DNA from: Rotaria socialis
Lineage: Eukaryota > Rotifera > Eurotatoria > Philodinida > Philodinidae
Direction of reading: 5' to 3'
DNA: 64,000 nt
Assembly (NCBI GenBank): GCA_905331475.1
Contig: CAJNYU010001792.1
Location: 149,470 to 213,469, forward strand
Part shown: piece by piece, positions 11,025-23,343 of the stretch
How positions within the stretch are numbered: the stretch's first letter is position 1
How the letters are laid out: the number at the start of each line of letters is the position of its first letter
Program-made: the position numbers and the translations under genes
Notes under the pieces: model-generated
The model's input: only the letters and a program-made list of their open reading frames with translations
Told to the model about the DNA's origin: nothing
Database searches by the model: none

Positions 11025-12993
11025 ATCCACATCGTCAAGAAGTGTAATGTTTGAGAAAGTAACCGAAAAATTCTTTTTTTTTTCTAATTTTGACAATATT
11101 TTAAGTAATATGCACGATCATAAAATTCTAGTATCTACTGACGCTTGAATACAAAACAAACGAAGATACATTGAGAAGATCAAAACATATATCAATTACT
11201 TAACTGGTCTCAATTATTTTATGAAGCATTAAGCATTTTCATCTATTTTCTATTCTAACTACTCTTAACATATTAGGAAAATAATGCACAATCGAAAGTA
11301 ATAGCCTAAAAAAGAAAAAGAAGTTTCTGTCTGTGTTTTCATTTCCAACCGTCACCTCGGAAAAACAATCTGCCAAATAGTATTCGCAGATATTCAACTA
11401 TTGGCGATACAAAAACATGTCTTGCATAACGTAAGAGTAGATATTTGATAGTATTGTTTTTTTTCCATTAGAAAAGCAATAATTATGCTAATTCAATCGT
11501 TATCAACAGCGCAGGGTACTGTACCAAGTAGTTACGGTCGTATATAAAATATCCCAAACTCGGGTATTTATGTTTCCAATGCATTGTATCTTGCTGATTG
11601 TGCTCGTCAATACGCTGACTTTCCTGTGAATCATAATGAGTTTTACAGATGACGAATGTTTTGCATGTAATTATGAATTTGATCGACATGCACGTGAACT
11701 TATTCATTCAAATACCCCAACCAATTATCAAATTAGTTAACACAATGAAAAACTGGTTTTAAATATTAGTTGGACTTTGTTTTTAAACAAAATAAACGCT
11801 TCAAAAAAAATTTTCTTTCGAAGGAAACTAATATGGAATGATGCAAAAAGATAAAGTCTCAACATTAGATCCTAGATAATTTTAATCAAGAAAAATAATA
11901 GTTTCTAATGACATTGTTGATGAAGAAATACTAGCACTTGCACATCATTCATTATAATTAGTTTTAAGTTTTGTTGATAATTTAAATAAGATATTAAAGA
12001 ATAGCAGCGACGTATTATTGACTGATTCATTTAACAACAACTTATGAAGTAGCTACTATTTGAATCTTCGTTAGAACAATGCGGATCTACTTAAACATTA
12101 GGTTTAAAGAATTCAATGCCCATTGATTGTACTTGTTCTGACTGTCGAAGTTTAAGAATTATATTTAATGCATATACAGCCTTGCATAAAACAATTTATT
12201 TCTAGCAGTTCATATTTTTTCTTTGAGGTGGCAGCACATCGACAATTACTTCATAGACTAATTCTATTGTCGTTGATGTTGAAGCTTTGCGTTAGTTTTT
12301 AACAAAACTTATTGGGCACAAACTACAGATATCATTTTATTCTGTTGAAAATGTTTTTGTGGTGACAATCTATTCTGAATAATCAAAACTTTTCTTTTCC
12401 TGGTTGCATACCATTTCGTTTCAATGGTAGCTACTTTATATCGTACGAAAACAATCTAGAAAAAGACCATATTTCCAATAGTTTTATTCAAAAAATGAGC
12501 AATTGATTTTCTTTAAAAAAAAACAGAAGTGAAAATAACAATCGGATCTTTTCTTCCCGAACTATCCATATCTATGTTTTTTTAAACTGCATAAGCCATT
12601 GTATATGTATATATATAGATAGAGAGATGCAACACTATGGGAAAGCTCGCTTCGTGAATGATTAAAATAAAAAAAAAAGAACAGAGAAACAGTGTATAAC
12701 AAGAAGAATATAAATAGCACTAATACTAGAAAAGAGAAAGAAAGAAAAATCAAACAAAACAATCGTATATTGTATCTTGTATTTTTACTCATTTTGTCTT
12801 TTTTTCTTATTTTCACCATTTTCACTCGATACATATATTGAGTGATTTTAATTTATATATATATATATATTTTTTTTTTCTTTCTGTTTTTTAGACACAC
12901 ATATTCATATGTGTTTAAATACGTATATATGTAGATGAATAAATTGTAAGAAAAAAAGAAAAAAAAACAAAGTAAAAAATAATAATCAATATA
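11025..12993. other. intergenic and probable 3' UTR of the RRM gene
   Basis: No supportable gene. A fragment near 11560-11640 (+) reads GIYVSNALYLADCARQYADF but is bounded by stops and not identifiable. The part next to 12994 is AT-rich with a short TA repeat (about 12856-12870) and probably includes the 3' UTR of the minus-strand RRM gene. Confidence 0.4.
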
Positions 12994-15900
12994 TTATTGA
13001 CTACCACGTGATGATTGTCGACGATTATTGCGCGCAGGAATATAACGAGGAGAATTCGAAATATTATTATTGTTGTTGTTGTTCGATGTTCGAAGACGAG
13101 AAAACATATCATCTAAACCAACATTATTTGTACCGTTTGGCGTCATTAGTGCAGGAGGAGATGATATTGGAAAAGTACAACTACCATTTGTTAAAAAATT
13201 ATACGGTGAACTATTATAATAATATTGATAGGCAGCTGCTGCTTGCATTTGTAGAATATATTGTTGTTGTTGTAACTGTTGTTGCTGTTGTTGCTGTTGT
13301 TGTTGTTGTATTTGTTGAGTTTGAATTTGTCGTTGATCTTTTGGTACAGCCTTTTTAACATCAACATGATATTCACCAATTACATGAGGTCGACTTAAAA
13401 TAACTTTGTCAACAGAATCAAAGTCTAAAAAATAAAAATACAGTTTTAAGAATTTCCAACTGATCAAGATATTTGTTTTAGTTCGAAATATCAAAACAAA
13501 AGCGTGTAACATCAGAATTAACTATTTGATTTAAGATTTCTTATCGTAATCACAAATGAATCTTTCCTATTGACATACTAAGCGAAGAGAATTCTTTTCT
13601 GTTGTTGTTCTCAATCATAAAATTAAGTTCATAAAAGTAGAACATACGTATCTTGGGATAATTAACTTTTCAAAAGTAAATAATTATATGTTTAAGTACT
13701 CCGAAAGAAATCAACACTAAACACGTTGTATCAACGCAAGAAACCGATAGACGTAATATGACATGCATATTTCTAATTAGCAAAACTGATTGATACTTTA
13801 CCATCAAATTCAAGAAATGCAAAACCACGTGTTTTTCCATCTTTATCGTGCATAAGAAAACAATCATTGACATGACCAAATTTTTCAAAATATGCTCTTA
13901 ATGCCTCTTCATTGAGTCCATCTCGAATACCGCCAATAAAGATTTTTTTAACTGTCAAATGAACTTCCTCGTTATTAGCTTCTTCACGTGGCACTTGAAA
14001 TAAAAACAAGAAAGTAAATTAAAAAAATCATCACGTCCACGTATTTTTAATTTCATACTTGCTCGTTTTGGATCGATTTGGCGACCGTCAAGTGTATGTG
14101 GTCGTTGTTTCATAAATTCATCGATTGCTTGAGGATCAATAAATGTGACAAAACCAAAGCATCGCGATTGACCATTTTGATCTTTCATTACTAATGAATC
14201 ACTAACTTCACCAAATTTTGTTACGTATTCTTTTAATGTTTCATCTGTAGTTCTAAAATTGAAATTATTCATTGAATTAAATACATTTAAAAAAGATCTT
14301 GGAGACTTTTTTACAAGTAATCGCAATTAATTTAAATAAATTATTTATGGAGTCGTTACACAAGATCCAAGAAGTCATCCTAAAAAGATCTTCTCTGTTA
14401 GTATACAGATTCAATACTATTCATGTTAGCAGTACAGCTATCTAATATAAATTAATGCTTATCAAATAGTAAAGTTGACCATGCTGATATATTCCCTAGT
14501 TTCAGAAACTAATTTCATTCGATTTTGCTAGTATTATCTTTTATCAGACATACTTGAACGATAATCCACCAATGAATAATTTTCGATGTTGTTCTGAATT
14601 AGGATCATTTGTTGCACTGCCACTATATGTTGAACTAGAAATAATAATTCAGCAAAAACTTTGATAATAATTAAATAAACTGGCATCATACCGTGGTTTT
14701 GATCTAACTGAAGTGCCGTAATTTGGCATTCCTGTAGTAAAATAGTTTACTTGATGATTTTTTGCAGCATCATTCGGTTCCGAACTGTTATCATTACTCA
14801 TTATAGCTTTCGTACCATTTTGATTTTCTATATTATCATTATTATTTGTTCGTACTGGAGATGAGGCTGCTTGTGAAGGAATAGTTTGATTACGAAAAAA
14901 AGGACTATTGACTAAATCCGGTGGTACAATATATGTCGGAGGAGGTAAAGCACCTGGTTGAGAAGACGAATTCGGCGTTGGTCCCATTAATGGCATTGGT
15001 TTTGATAAATAATTTGTTGGAGGAAAATAAGCATAAGGTGAAAATGATGGAAACGATAATGTTGGATGATTAATCATTATTTGTGGTTGATAACGATTTT
15101 GTGAATGATAAAAATCAGCGTTCATATGAGTATTTGTATTGTTTGCAATCAAACCATTTAAACGTGACGTTTGTTCACGTGGTATCGCTTTTCGTACGTC
15201 TAATTCTTTGTCATTGATTTTATGAGGTTTGCCAAGTATACAACGATCAACTGAATCGTAATCATCAAACGTTATAAAAGCAAAACCACGAAATTTATCT
15301 ATTTAAAATAGAAAAAATTTTTGTTTTTATTACAAGCAAAAATGATTGACTGATTGAAACAAACCGTCTTTAGTTTTCATAATTTTACATTCAATAATAT
15401 TACCGTACTTTTCAAAATGAGATCTAGATAGTCAAAAGTAAGTTACGAAATTTTAAGAATAGTTTTCCTTTTCTTACTTAAGATCATCATCGGTTAATTC
15501 GTCTTTAATAGCACCAATGAAAATTTTTTTAACTGTTAATTGTCCTTCGGATCGTGACGTTTCATCTCGTGGCATCGCTCGTTTTGGTTCGATTTGTCGA
15601 CCATCGATTATATGTGGTCTATGTGCCATAAAACCATCGACCATTGCACGATCTTTTATTGATGTAAAAATATTTCATATATTCAAGTGAATTTTTGCCT
15701 ACGAACTAACCTTTAAAGTTAACAAACGCAAAACCTCTTGATCGACCTTCACGATCACGCATAATCGCACATTCAAAGATGTCACCGTATTTAGAACAAT
15801 ATTCTCTAGAACATTTTAATAAGCGATACGAAAAACTAAAGTTATGCGTATCGTATTACTTGAGTTTATCATCAACAGTTGTATAACTTAAGCCACCAAT

Positions 15901-16014
15901 AAATAATTTACGATATTGTTCATCAGAATTGTTTAAAGAAGATTTTTCGTCTTCACCAGAAGGATTTGATATTAATGAGGGAGATTTTATATTATCAACA
16001 GATGATGAAGCCAT
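12994..16014 (-). CDS. four-RRM hnRNP A/Musashi-like RNA-binding protein
   Basis: Predicted RNA-binding regulator. Nine exons (16014-15860, 15805-15711, 15652-15478, 15423-15365, 15298-14692, 14634-14554, 14252-14059, 13993-13802, 13424-12994) join in frame to 662 residues. RRM1 (about 36-112) has RNP2 LFIGGL and RNP1 SRGFAFVNF; RRM2 (about 125-205) has IFIGAI and FRGFAFITF. A long Pro/Ser/Asn linker (about 225-375) follows. RRM3 (about 382-460) has LFIGGL and SRCFGFVTF; RRM4 (about 469-548) has IFIGGI and TRGFAFLEF. The tail holds Gln and Asn runs and RNNRRQSSRGS. RRM1 and RRM3 share the DGRQI[ED]PKRAMPR linker typical of hnRNP A/Musashi, so each half looks like a complete two-RRM protein. 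The exon 5-6 junction (R-S at 364) holds the halves together; without it the first half would stop 14 codons later. Confidence 0.85.
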
Positions 16015-18140
16015 TCCTATACTCTAAAAAACATGAAAAAAGAAAGTTGAGTATGAAGTTATTTTGAATAAAATTAAAAAAAACGATTTACCCAAGTGAT
16101 CTAACTAAAATATAACTAACTTTTCTACACTTCCTACTAAAAAGAAATCTGAAAAATAAAAATGCACTAAATTAATTGAACAGATCTTGAAGTATAGTTT
16201 AACAAGTATAATTTGCTTGTCCTTTTTTCTGCTGGCCATTGTTCAATTCCAATAATACAACATACTAAAATTAAAATTAAATTTTCGTTGCGAAGAAAAG
16301 AAGTTATTTTTCATTTGTCACATAGACACAATTAGATATTATTTTATTTTTTGTTCTGATAAGGAAAACGAAAATCATCATATAATGTTGCCTTTCAAAA
16401 AAAATAAGTTAAATATAATCTATTTGCTAGCTTCTATTTTGCATTGGATAGACAACAGTGTTTTATATCTTCTTCTATTTGGTATTTTATGTAAAGCAAA
16501 AATATTTTCGTCATTTGAGTAAAACAAATCAAGGCAAATAGTTTGCTTCGGTACTCAAAGAGACAACAAATAATTCTTGACCATACGTCAGATCTTCAGC
16601 GAAACAAAAAAAACCAGTTGCACATAATTTCTGAGAAGTTCAAATTCTTCAAACGCATAAACTCGAGTATATTAAAGTAAGATATATTCACACGTAAGTT
16701 TTACGAAACTAGATTCTATCGATAAAATCAATCGCTCAATATGGAAATTCAAATTCTCAAAAGTCATTATCGAATGAGTCCTATATATATATTGTAAGCT
16801 CCTTTAGGATAAGTCGATCACATAATACTAACTAAACACATGAATTTCCATTGCATCGTTCTCGAAGATGCCGGTAAACTCGTTAATTAATGGTTTACTT
16901 CGCACTATGTTGAAATGTCTGTGATTACAAGTTTCTTTCATTGGGTATACGCTGATCTTATTCATGTTTACAGTAATCAAGTAATGAATGAATGTAAATA
17001 TTTTCGAGGATTCTAAAATAAAATTACTGAGCTTTTTAATTATGAAATAAAAAAACTAACCTATTATCAAATAGAAGATATTCATATTTCTCTTAATTAT
17101 TATTCATCAAGGGTTATGTAGAAACAAAGCTAATATTTTCTAGGCCCTCGATATAGATATAGCAATTATGAGTATATAGATATAATATGAATTCCTTGAA
17201 AATATGAAGAAAAATAGATGTATACAAAATCAATGTGCATACTAATTTGGAAAAACAAAGTAAAATATATGTATTTATGCTACTGTGGACACTACTAGTT
17301 GTTTATTTATTTATTTTCATTCGAGAACAGCTGTACTATATTATATGATAATCATAGAGTTATGCGAGAGGTACCGACAGATGGCAGTGATGAATGATCT
17401 TATTATCATCGAAATCTGTTTTACTCGCATGTATATATAGACACACACAAAGGTAAGGCAATTATGTTTCATAGTTTATAAAAGTTTCTATAATGATATC
17501 GATCAAATCATATACATTATTCTATCTAACTAGCTCAATTCTTTAAAGAGAAATATTTATTTAAATCTAAACTCGATATTTATATATTCTGAAAATGCTG
17601 TGTATGATCCGTAAGAAAAATTTATTGTGAGTTTTACATCTAGATGATAGACAATACTGATTAGATATTGGCTCAAACACCTATATTAATAATAGCTGTC
17701 TATTCTGTCAATTGTAGCAAGAAACAAATCAAAACTTAAATGCTTAATATTATACTAAATTCTATAACCGTTTTCAACTAAAGGGTGTTTCCACATACGT
17801 ATAGAATTTTGGAATTTACTTTGAAATTCAAAAATAAATCTATTCTCTTACAAGAATTCATTGTTTCGCCAATAGCTTCCGACCACAAGCAAGGACATTC
17901 AAATGATATTGAAAAAGGCCCAAACATATTTTTCATCGAACTTGTGTGAATAAAATTCTAACAGATGTAAATATTCTCATAGACAAATTTTATATTTATG
18001 GCTTTTTTTCACGAAGAATATTCTTCATTTGCTTTAAAAAATTTGATAAAAAAAATACAATATGTAGACATCCTATACGAGGTAAGGGAGATATAAGTAG
18101 ATTTTATTTAACAACAATTTCTCAATAGAAATCATAAACC
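16015..18140. other. divergent intergenic region, no gene seen
   Basis: This lies between the RRM gene (-) and SELENON (+) and probably holds both promoters and 5' UTRs. A 60-codon frame at 17946 has no domain and is taken as spurious. No RNA gene or repeat was recognised. Confidence 0.45.
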
Positions 18141-20521
18141 ATGACGAATGATCTTCGACAACGACGAAAAGAAGATCAATCGTCTCAATCGATTCGAAAG
18201 ACATCCAAACAGTCAAATAAAACCTATGGGCAATATGCGATTATATTTGGTATTCTTATTTTTACATGTGTCGTAGTAATCCCTACCGTAGTCGATCGAA
18301 TAAAATCGTTCTTAATTTATGATGAAACATCAGATGATAAATATTATCCTTCTGAAGTACTCTATCTATTTCGAAAACATGATCGAGATGGTGACAATTA
18401 TTTATCGCTGGAAGAATTTGAACCTATTGCTAGTCAATTGAATCAAAAAAAACTGCCAACTGATTATATTCAACCAATATTAAATTCGGATCATTTAGTA
18501 ACGATAAATGCTTTCTTCGAGCCATTGAATATTTCAACAATGACTAAAGATTTTCGCTATACACTTCTTGTAGGTTCCTTCATTTCTATCGGATACTGTG
18601 TCTATTCTTTGTTATAGAATAATTTAGATGAACTTCAATCATTAAAATTATGGAAAGAACCTCATGTGAGCCGTTTAAATTTTGCTGCAAGTCATTTTAA
18701 ATCTTTTTTACCGAAACAAAATATTGAAATTGGGAAACCCTATTGGATTATTGAAGGCAATGAAAGACAATTTATGGAGCATCTATCTGCAAATCGGTAC
18801 TGTAATCAATTGTATCGGGAATAATTTAAAAACGAAATCCATTTTATATAGATATTCTCCACCGGATGTTTTGCACGATCATATTATTTTTCATCGTTTA
18901 CTAAGCATGTTTCATCCACGCCCATTTATTTTCTCTCGATTTCCACCTCAAGGCACTGCTGCTGTTGTGCGTGCTCGTCATGGATCACTTCTTGATATTT
19001 ATTTTCGGTCTGTATTCGTGTGATCTTTGTTTCCCTGTGCAAATGAGTATGCTCTACTATATCGAGTACAATAGATAGTCATATAATTGAGTCAGAAAAT
19101 ATTTTGAATTCAGCATCAAAAAGTAATTTGACTAAGTGCTGATTTAATATACCAGCTCATTAGCAAAATATGAAAAAAAATTGCGTTTTGTCTAAAAATA
19201 AACCCCAGTATTTGTTCTTTTTTGAAGATGTCAAGTTTATAAATAACGATCAGACCTTTTCGAGACTTGGAATAATATAACGAACGAAAACCGCTACTGA
19301 ACAATGATTTTAAAACTCATGATTCTATTTTCCATTGATTAACTATTCGATTATCGCCTTTGTTCTCTTAGAATACACGCAGAGTTTCAACTCAACACAC
19401 CACCTTATCATCCATTTTGGTATACACCTGCTCTATTTCAAGGTCGTTTAATCATACGTGATGATACTTCGGAATTGACATATTTTCATATGTATGTACC
19501 GAACGAAAAACGTTTGAATGTCGGTAAGAATCGATTTCACGCAGGTTTTTAATTAAGCAATTCGCTATTTGTTTTTAAATTAAAGATATGGAATGGATAA
19601 TATCAAAAGGTGGTCCATCAACTTCATTGGAAGTTGACATTGGTTACATGCCTAGAATGGAATTGAGATCAGCAGCACCATCGATTAGTCTCAATGGCAC
19701 AGGAATAACATCGGAACAATTGATAGCAACAATGAACGAAAATTTACGTGATAATTTATTGAAATCGTTTAATTCACCTGATGAAAATTTTGCGAATGAA
19801 AAAGAAGTATTTGATTTACTCGAAAGGAAATTTTATCCATTTAAAGCAGTTCGTAAAAGTAATCATATTTTTATATTCTAAACAGATTTCTCTCTTAGGT
19901 TCCATATTATGAATATCGTCAAGCATTTAAAAAAGCTGAAGAAACGAATAAATTAGTTCACACACTTATTCTTTGGGGCGCACTTGATGATCAATCATGC
20001 TGAGGTTCCGGCCGAACTTTACGAGAAACAGGTTAATAAAATTTTCTCCAATGAGTTTTCACAAATAAAATTTTTTTGATTTAGTTCTCGAAAGTTCGGC
20101 CGTTCTTAATCTACTGCGTGAGCAGTTTGTATCAACATGGGCGTTAGTCGTTGATTTAAAAGTAATTTCATTTAAAAAAAAAAATAAATAATTTTTTTTT
20201 TCATTTAGGCAATCATAGGAAATCAATCCGATGATACTATTAAAGATTCACAACGTGCTAAACAAGCTCTTGATAACTATGCTTTTCCAGTAGAATCAAT
20301 GATACAACAAATTGATGGTACTGTTATTAGTAAAATCAATGCGAATGATTTGTTAAATATAAATTCACAATCTGAGCAATTTGTAAATGTGTAAATTTTG
20401 ATACTAGTTTCTTTTTCGTTTTATTTGCTTTTATTTTTTTAGAATCGCTGATGAAGGAGATATAACAATCAAACGATATGTTCACTTTTTAGAACAAGCT
20501 CTTAATCATCGACAAAATTAA
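18141..20521 (+). CDS. SELENON: selenoprotein N (in-frame UGA = Sec)
   Basis: ER membrane selenoprotein linked in animals to calcium and redox control. Nine exons: 18141-18569, 18618-18796, 18852-19007, 19372-19523, 19586-19848, 19899-20031, 20085-20161, 20209-20390 and 20443-20521; the total is 550 codons including the stop, if the UGA at 20001-20003 (residue 428) is read as selenocysteine. Visible parts: N-terminal membrane helix (about 31-51); a canonical EF-hand loop DRDGDNYLSLEE (81-92); the family blocks HRLLSMFHPRPF, HAEFQL, MEWIISKGG and LEVDIGYMP; then GALDDQSCU-GSGRTLRET, the family active-site motif, with the same LESS..L..L...FVSTW continuation. Sequence conserved well past the UGA shows it is not a terminator. 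Intron 5 uses a non-consensus donor (GTTCGT). Length is close to the vertebrate protein (about 590). Neighbour TVP23 is convergent. Confidence 0.95.
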
Positions 20522-20559
20522 TCAGTTGACTTTTACATAGATATTCATATTTAAATTAA

Positions 20560-20640
20560 CTTAAAAACAAAATTTTAAATGATTGCTGAACTCGAAAGGA
20601 TATTAATCAAAAGTTTAGCTTGACTGTATTTGTCGCAGTT
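20560..20640 (+). promoter_or_regulatory. candidate SECIS element in SELENON 3' UTR
   Basis: About 60 bases after the stop. ATGA at 20579-20582 faces TGAC at 20621-20624, giving the tandem G.A core. The stem GCTGAACT (20585-20592) pairs with AGTTTAGC (20612-20619), with one G-U. An apical loop contains AA at 20595-20596, 12 bases after ATGA, the usual SECIS spacing. A lower helix, ACAAAAT (about 20567) with ATTTGT (about 20628), supports it. It was found by eye; a folding test was not run. Confidence 0.65.
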
Positions 20641-21699
20641 GAAATAAATAATGAATAGTAAAGAAATCAACTGAAGTTGATATTTTCTTCTTAATATTCG
20701 CTAATAAAATTATAGAAATTATTATCGACATGCATATAGTTAATTACAGAGTAATCAGCTCAACAAGTTGTTTGAGGGTGCTTCATGAAAAGAGTGGGTT
20801 CAATTTAATTGGAGAATAAATATAATTCGGGAAATTTTCAATGATCGAAAGATGCATCGTATCATACGCTAGAGTATTTTTTCAACTGGTTATTCTTCTG
20901 AATTTATTTGAATATTCAGCATCTATTGGCAATCGATGAAACTGTACAAACTATCAATATTTTCTATCTTCTTGTAAAATATTCAGAAAACAAAATTAAT
21001 TTCATACAAGTTCACCTCATCTTTTCAAGTACCAAAACTCTATTATTTATCATAAATAATAGCTCCTATCGAACAGCTGTAGTTAAAGAATTAGTTTAGT
21101 AAAGAGAGAAATTTTTCTCAAAGATTCTCTTTAGAGTGTAGAACTAATATCGTAAAAATGTATAGACACAATTTTACCTAAATACATAACAGTGCCTACG
21201 GCTAATGAATGAAGTTAGCAATAGTAGGCTTCATCACAAACCAAATATTTGCTTTCAAATTATAATAAAATATACAATAAAAACGACCACATTTTTTTGT
21301 CATTAATAAAAAGTCAATTATAACCAACCACCTTTCTAATAGATGGCCTAAACAACCATGACAACAGTACGATTTGAAGAAGAAAAAAAACAATTGCTCA
21401 TTCAGATGAAGGGCAACACCATTGTATTAATGCAATATTTTCTTGACAAATCGGAGCAAAATTTAACACGTAATGAGAAAAATCGTCTACGTTAGTCGGG
21501 AAATGTTAAAACCCACAGATATTGTTATGCTAGACAATAAACCTTGTCTTGTCTATATAAGAAAAGTATCAATACTTCTATTGCATCAATAACAATATAT
21601 GTAAATATTTTATATTAATAAAAATCCAAAAGGAAAATGAATACATGAAATATTTTCGTTTTTATTTGTGTAAAATAGAATTGTCAACAGTAGAGAATT
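20641..21699. other. convergent intergenic region
   Basis: This lies between SELENON and TVP23. An AATAAA-type signal follows the SECIS candidate (20641-20650). No other gene was recognised; short frames here have no domains. Confidence 0.45.
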
Positions 21700-22963
21700 T
21701 CAGGGTCCGAACATGGTTCGAGTAGTTGTAGATTGCTGTTGAGAATCAGTCGACGTTGGAGCACTACTACCATCGCCAGTAACACGCGAAAGCAATGATT
21801 TGAATACTGTTTTTTTCATTTCATCAGAGATGTTCCCATTTGAACCAAACTAAAGTAAGGAAACGATTGATAAATGTATAAGTCGAAAACTAATCATTGA
21901 TTCTTACTTTACAACGAATAAATCCGTATAAATTTGTGATATTCAGCGCTAAAGCAACACCTGTTATGATCTAAATTATTAATTTCGATGATTATTCTTG
22001 TTTTTCTTAATTACAAATAAAAGAACTTATTTACAATATAGGTCGGTGAAAATAATGTCGTTATAGTTAAAAGTACCCAGAGAAGTATGGTAAATATTAA
22101 TGAAAGCCAAAAAAGATTTGACTCTGTCTGTGAAACAGTATTTTTATCGTCTCCCTTCAAAAGATAAATATTTAATTAAAATGAAATCAGAAATTTGATT
22201 TTGTTCTACTTTTTTCGATTCAAATATCCAATGATTATTGCCAGCATCATCAACATAATTCCAATACCGAAGGCCGGCTAATAACCGGCCGGTTATATTC
22301 TTTACTGTCCAAAAATCCATTGAGAGTAATATAATTATGATAACAAATGATGTAACAAAACTTGCTTTCGCCCATGAACATACAAAATAAGCGACTATAG
22401 CCAATGAACGGAATGCCATATGAAAAAAGACAGCTATTGGATGCCTAAATTAAATATAATAATATCAATATTTTTCAATCGTTTAAAACCAGAATCTTCT
22501 ATGAATTTTTAAATCTTACAATCTAACTAGCAGAATACAACATGGTCAAATAAAGTTCATTGAATTGCCTCATAGAGTTGGGAAAAAAATTTTTCATATT
22601 CACACGATGATTCTTTTCTGTAAATTAGTTGAACAACTAGTATTTAAATACACAATGCTGCTTTGTCACGACAGCGATACTCATATTGTTCGGCGTGTCG
22701 TATCGATGAAGTCAATCAGCTTATGAAGAGTCATCGGTCTAATGAAGAAACCTTGGCTTTCTTGGCCCTGAACTCAAGAACATCGATTGATTTTGAAAAT
22801 GTTTTACAGTACGTTTTTTTTTCTAAGACTCGGCTATTCTTCCTTCAATGCTTAGTTACGCGTGTATGATTCATTGTGATACATACTTAAATCGTTTCGA
22901 AGCAGCAATCGACGGATCGAATGCTCCCAAAACTTCATCTTCATTTGATAATAATTGTGCCAT
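21700..22963 (-). CDS. TVP23: TVP23/FAM18 Golgi membrane protein
   Basis: Conserved multi-pass Golgi membrane protein implicated in vesicle transport. Five exons (22963-22887, 22444-22210, 22154-22035, 21970-21908, 21849-21700) join in frame to 214 residues. The signature blocks are [20 protein letters not shown] (residues about 27-46), [29 protein letters not shown], the [16 protein letters not shown] helix and the [14 protein letters not shown] segment. Four hydrophobic helices are visible. The C-terminus is a short polar Ser/Thr/Gln tail, where other members also diverge. The N-terminus ([17 protein letters not shown]) starts at the first ATG in frame. Head to head with ACBD3 at 380 bp, also a Golgi protein. 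Confidence 0.93.
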
Positions 22964-23343
22964 TGTTTCAAGTTGAAAGCACGATAGAAAAATATTAATT
23001 TAGCTTTTTCTGCTTCGCTTTCGAAACTAACTCAACCAACCAGAACTCGTCGTTCGTCATGACACACGACGGTTAACCTCTTTCTTGCTTTATTATTATT
23101 GGTAGATAAGTTTGCCCATTAGAATCTCTTTCAAATGCTGTCGTAGACAGGTGGTCGGTCAAATACCTTCATTACGGAAAAACGAAATTTATCGACAGTC
23201 TGTAATAATTTTTTAGTTAATAAAAGTTCGAAAAAATAAAAATAAAAAAGTTTATTGTATTTGTGTCTTTATGTTATGAAGAAATATTTACTGATAATAG
23301 TTTTCGATAAATAATCTTAGCAACTCGTAATTCAAGTATAATT
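22964..23343. promoter_or_regulatory. probable shared promoter region, TVP23/ACBD3
   Basis: 380 bp separate the start codons of two divergent Golgi genes, so both promoters must lie here or within 5' UTRs. No specific motif was identified. It may be bidirectional, but that is inference from the layout only. Confidence 0.35.

Noticed and set aside
11483-11707. Minus-strand 74-codon frame and the overlapping plus-strand reading GIYVSNALYLADCARQYA
   Set aside because: The plus reading faintly recalls an ADP-ribosyltransferase catalytic strip but is bounded by stops and too short to call.
13008-13358. Plus-strand frame opposite the RRM gene
   Set aside because: It is the complement of the last RRM-gene exon; its Val/Tyr/Cys runs mirror the Gln and Asn codons on the real strand.
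17946-18128. Small frame just before SELENON
   Set aside because: No domain; AT-rich; not needed for the SELENON start, which has its own ATG and conserved N-terminal layout.
19978-20003. TGA as the true stop of SELENON
   Set aside because: The frame continues with family-conserved residues across three more exons, and the position is the known Sec site.
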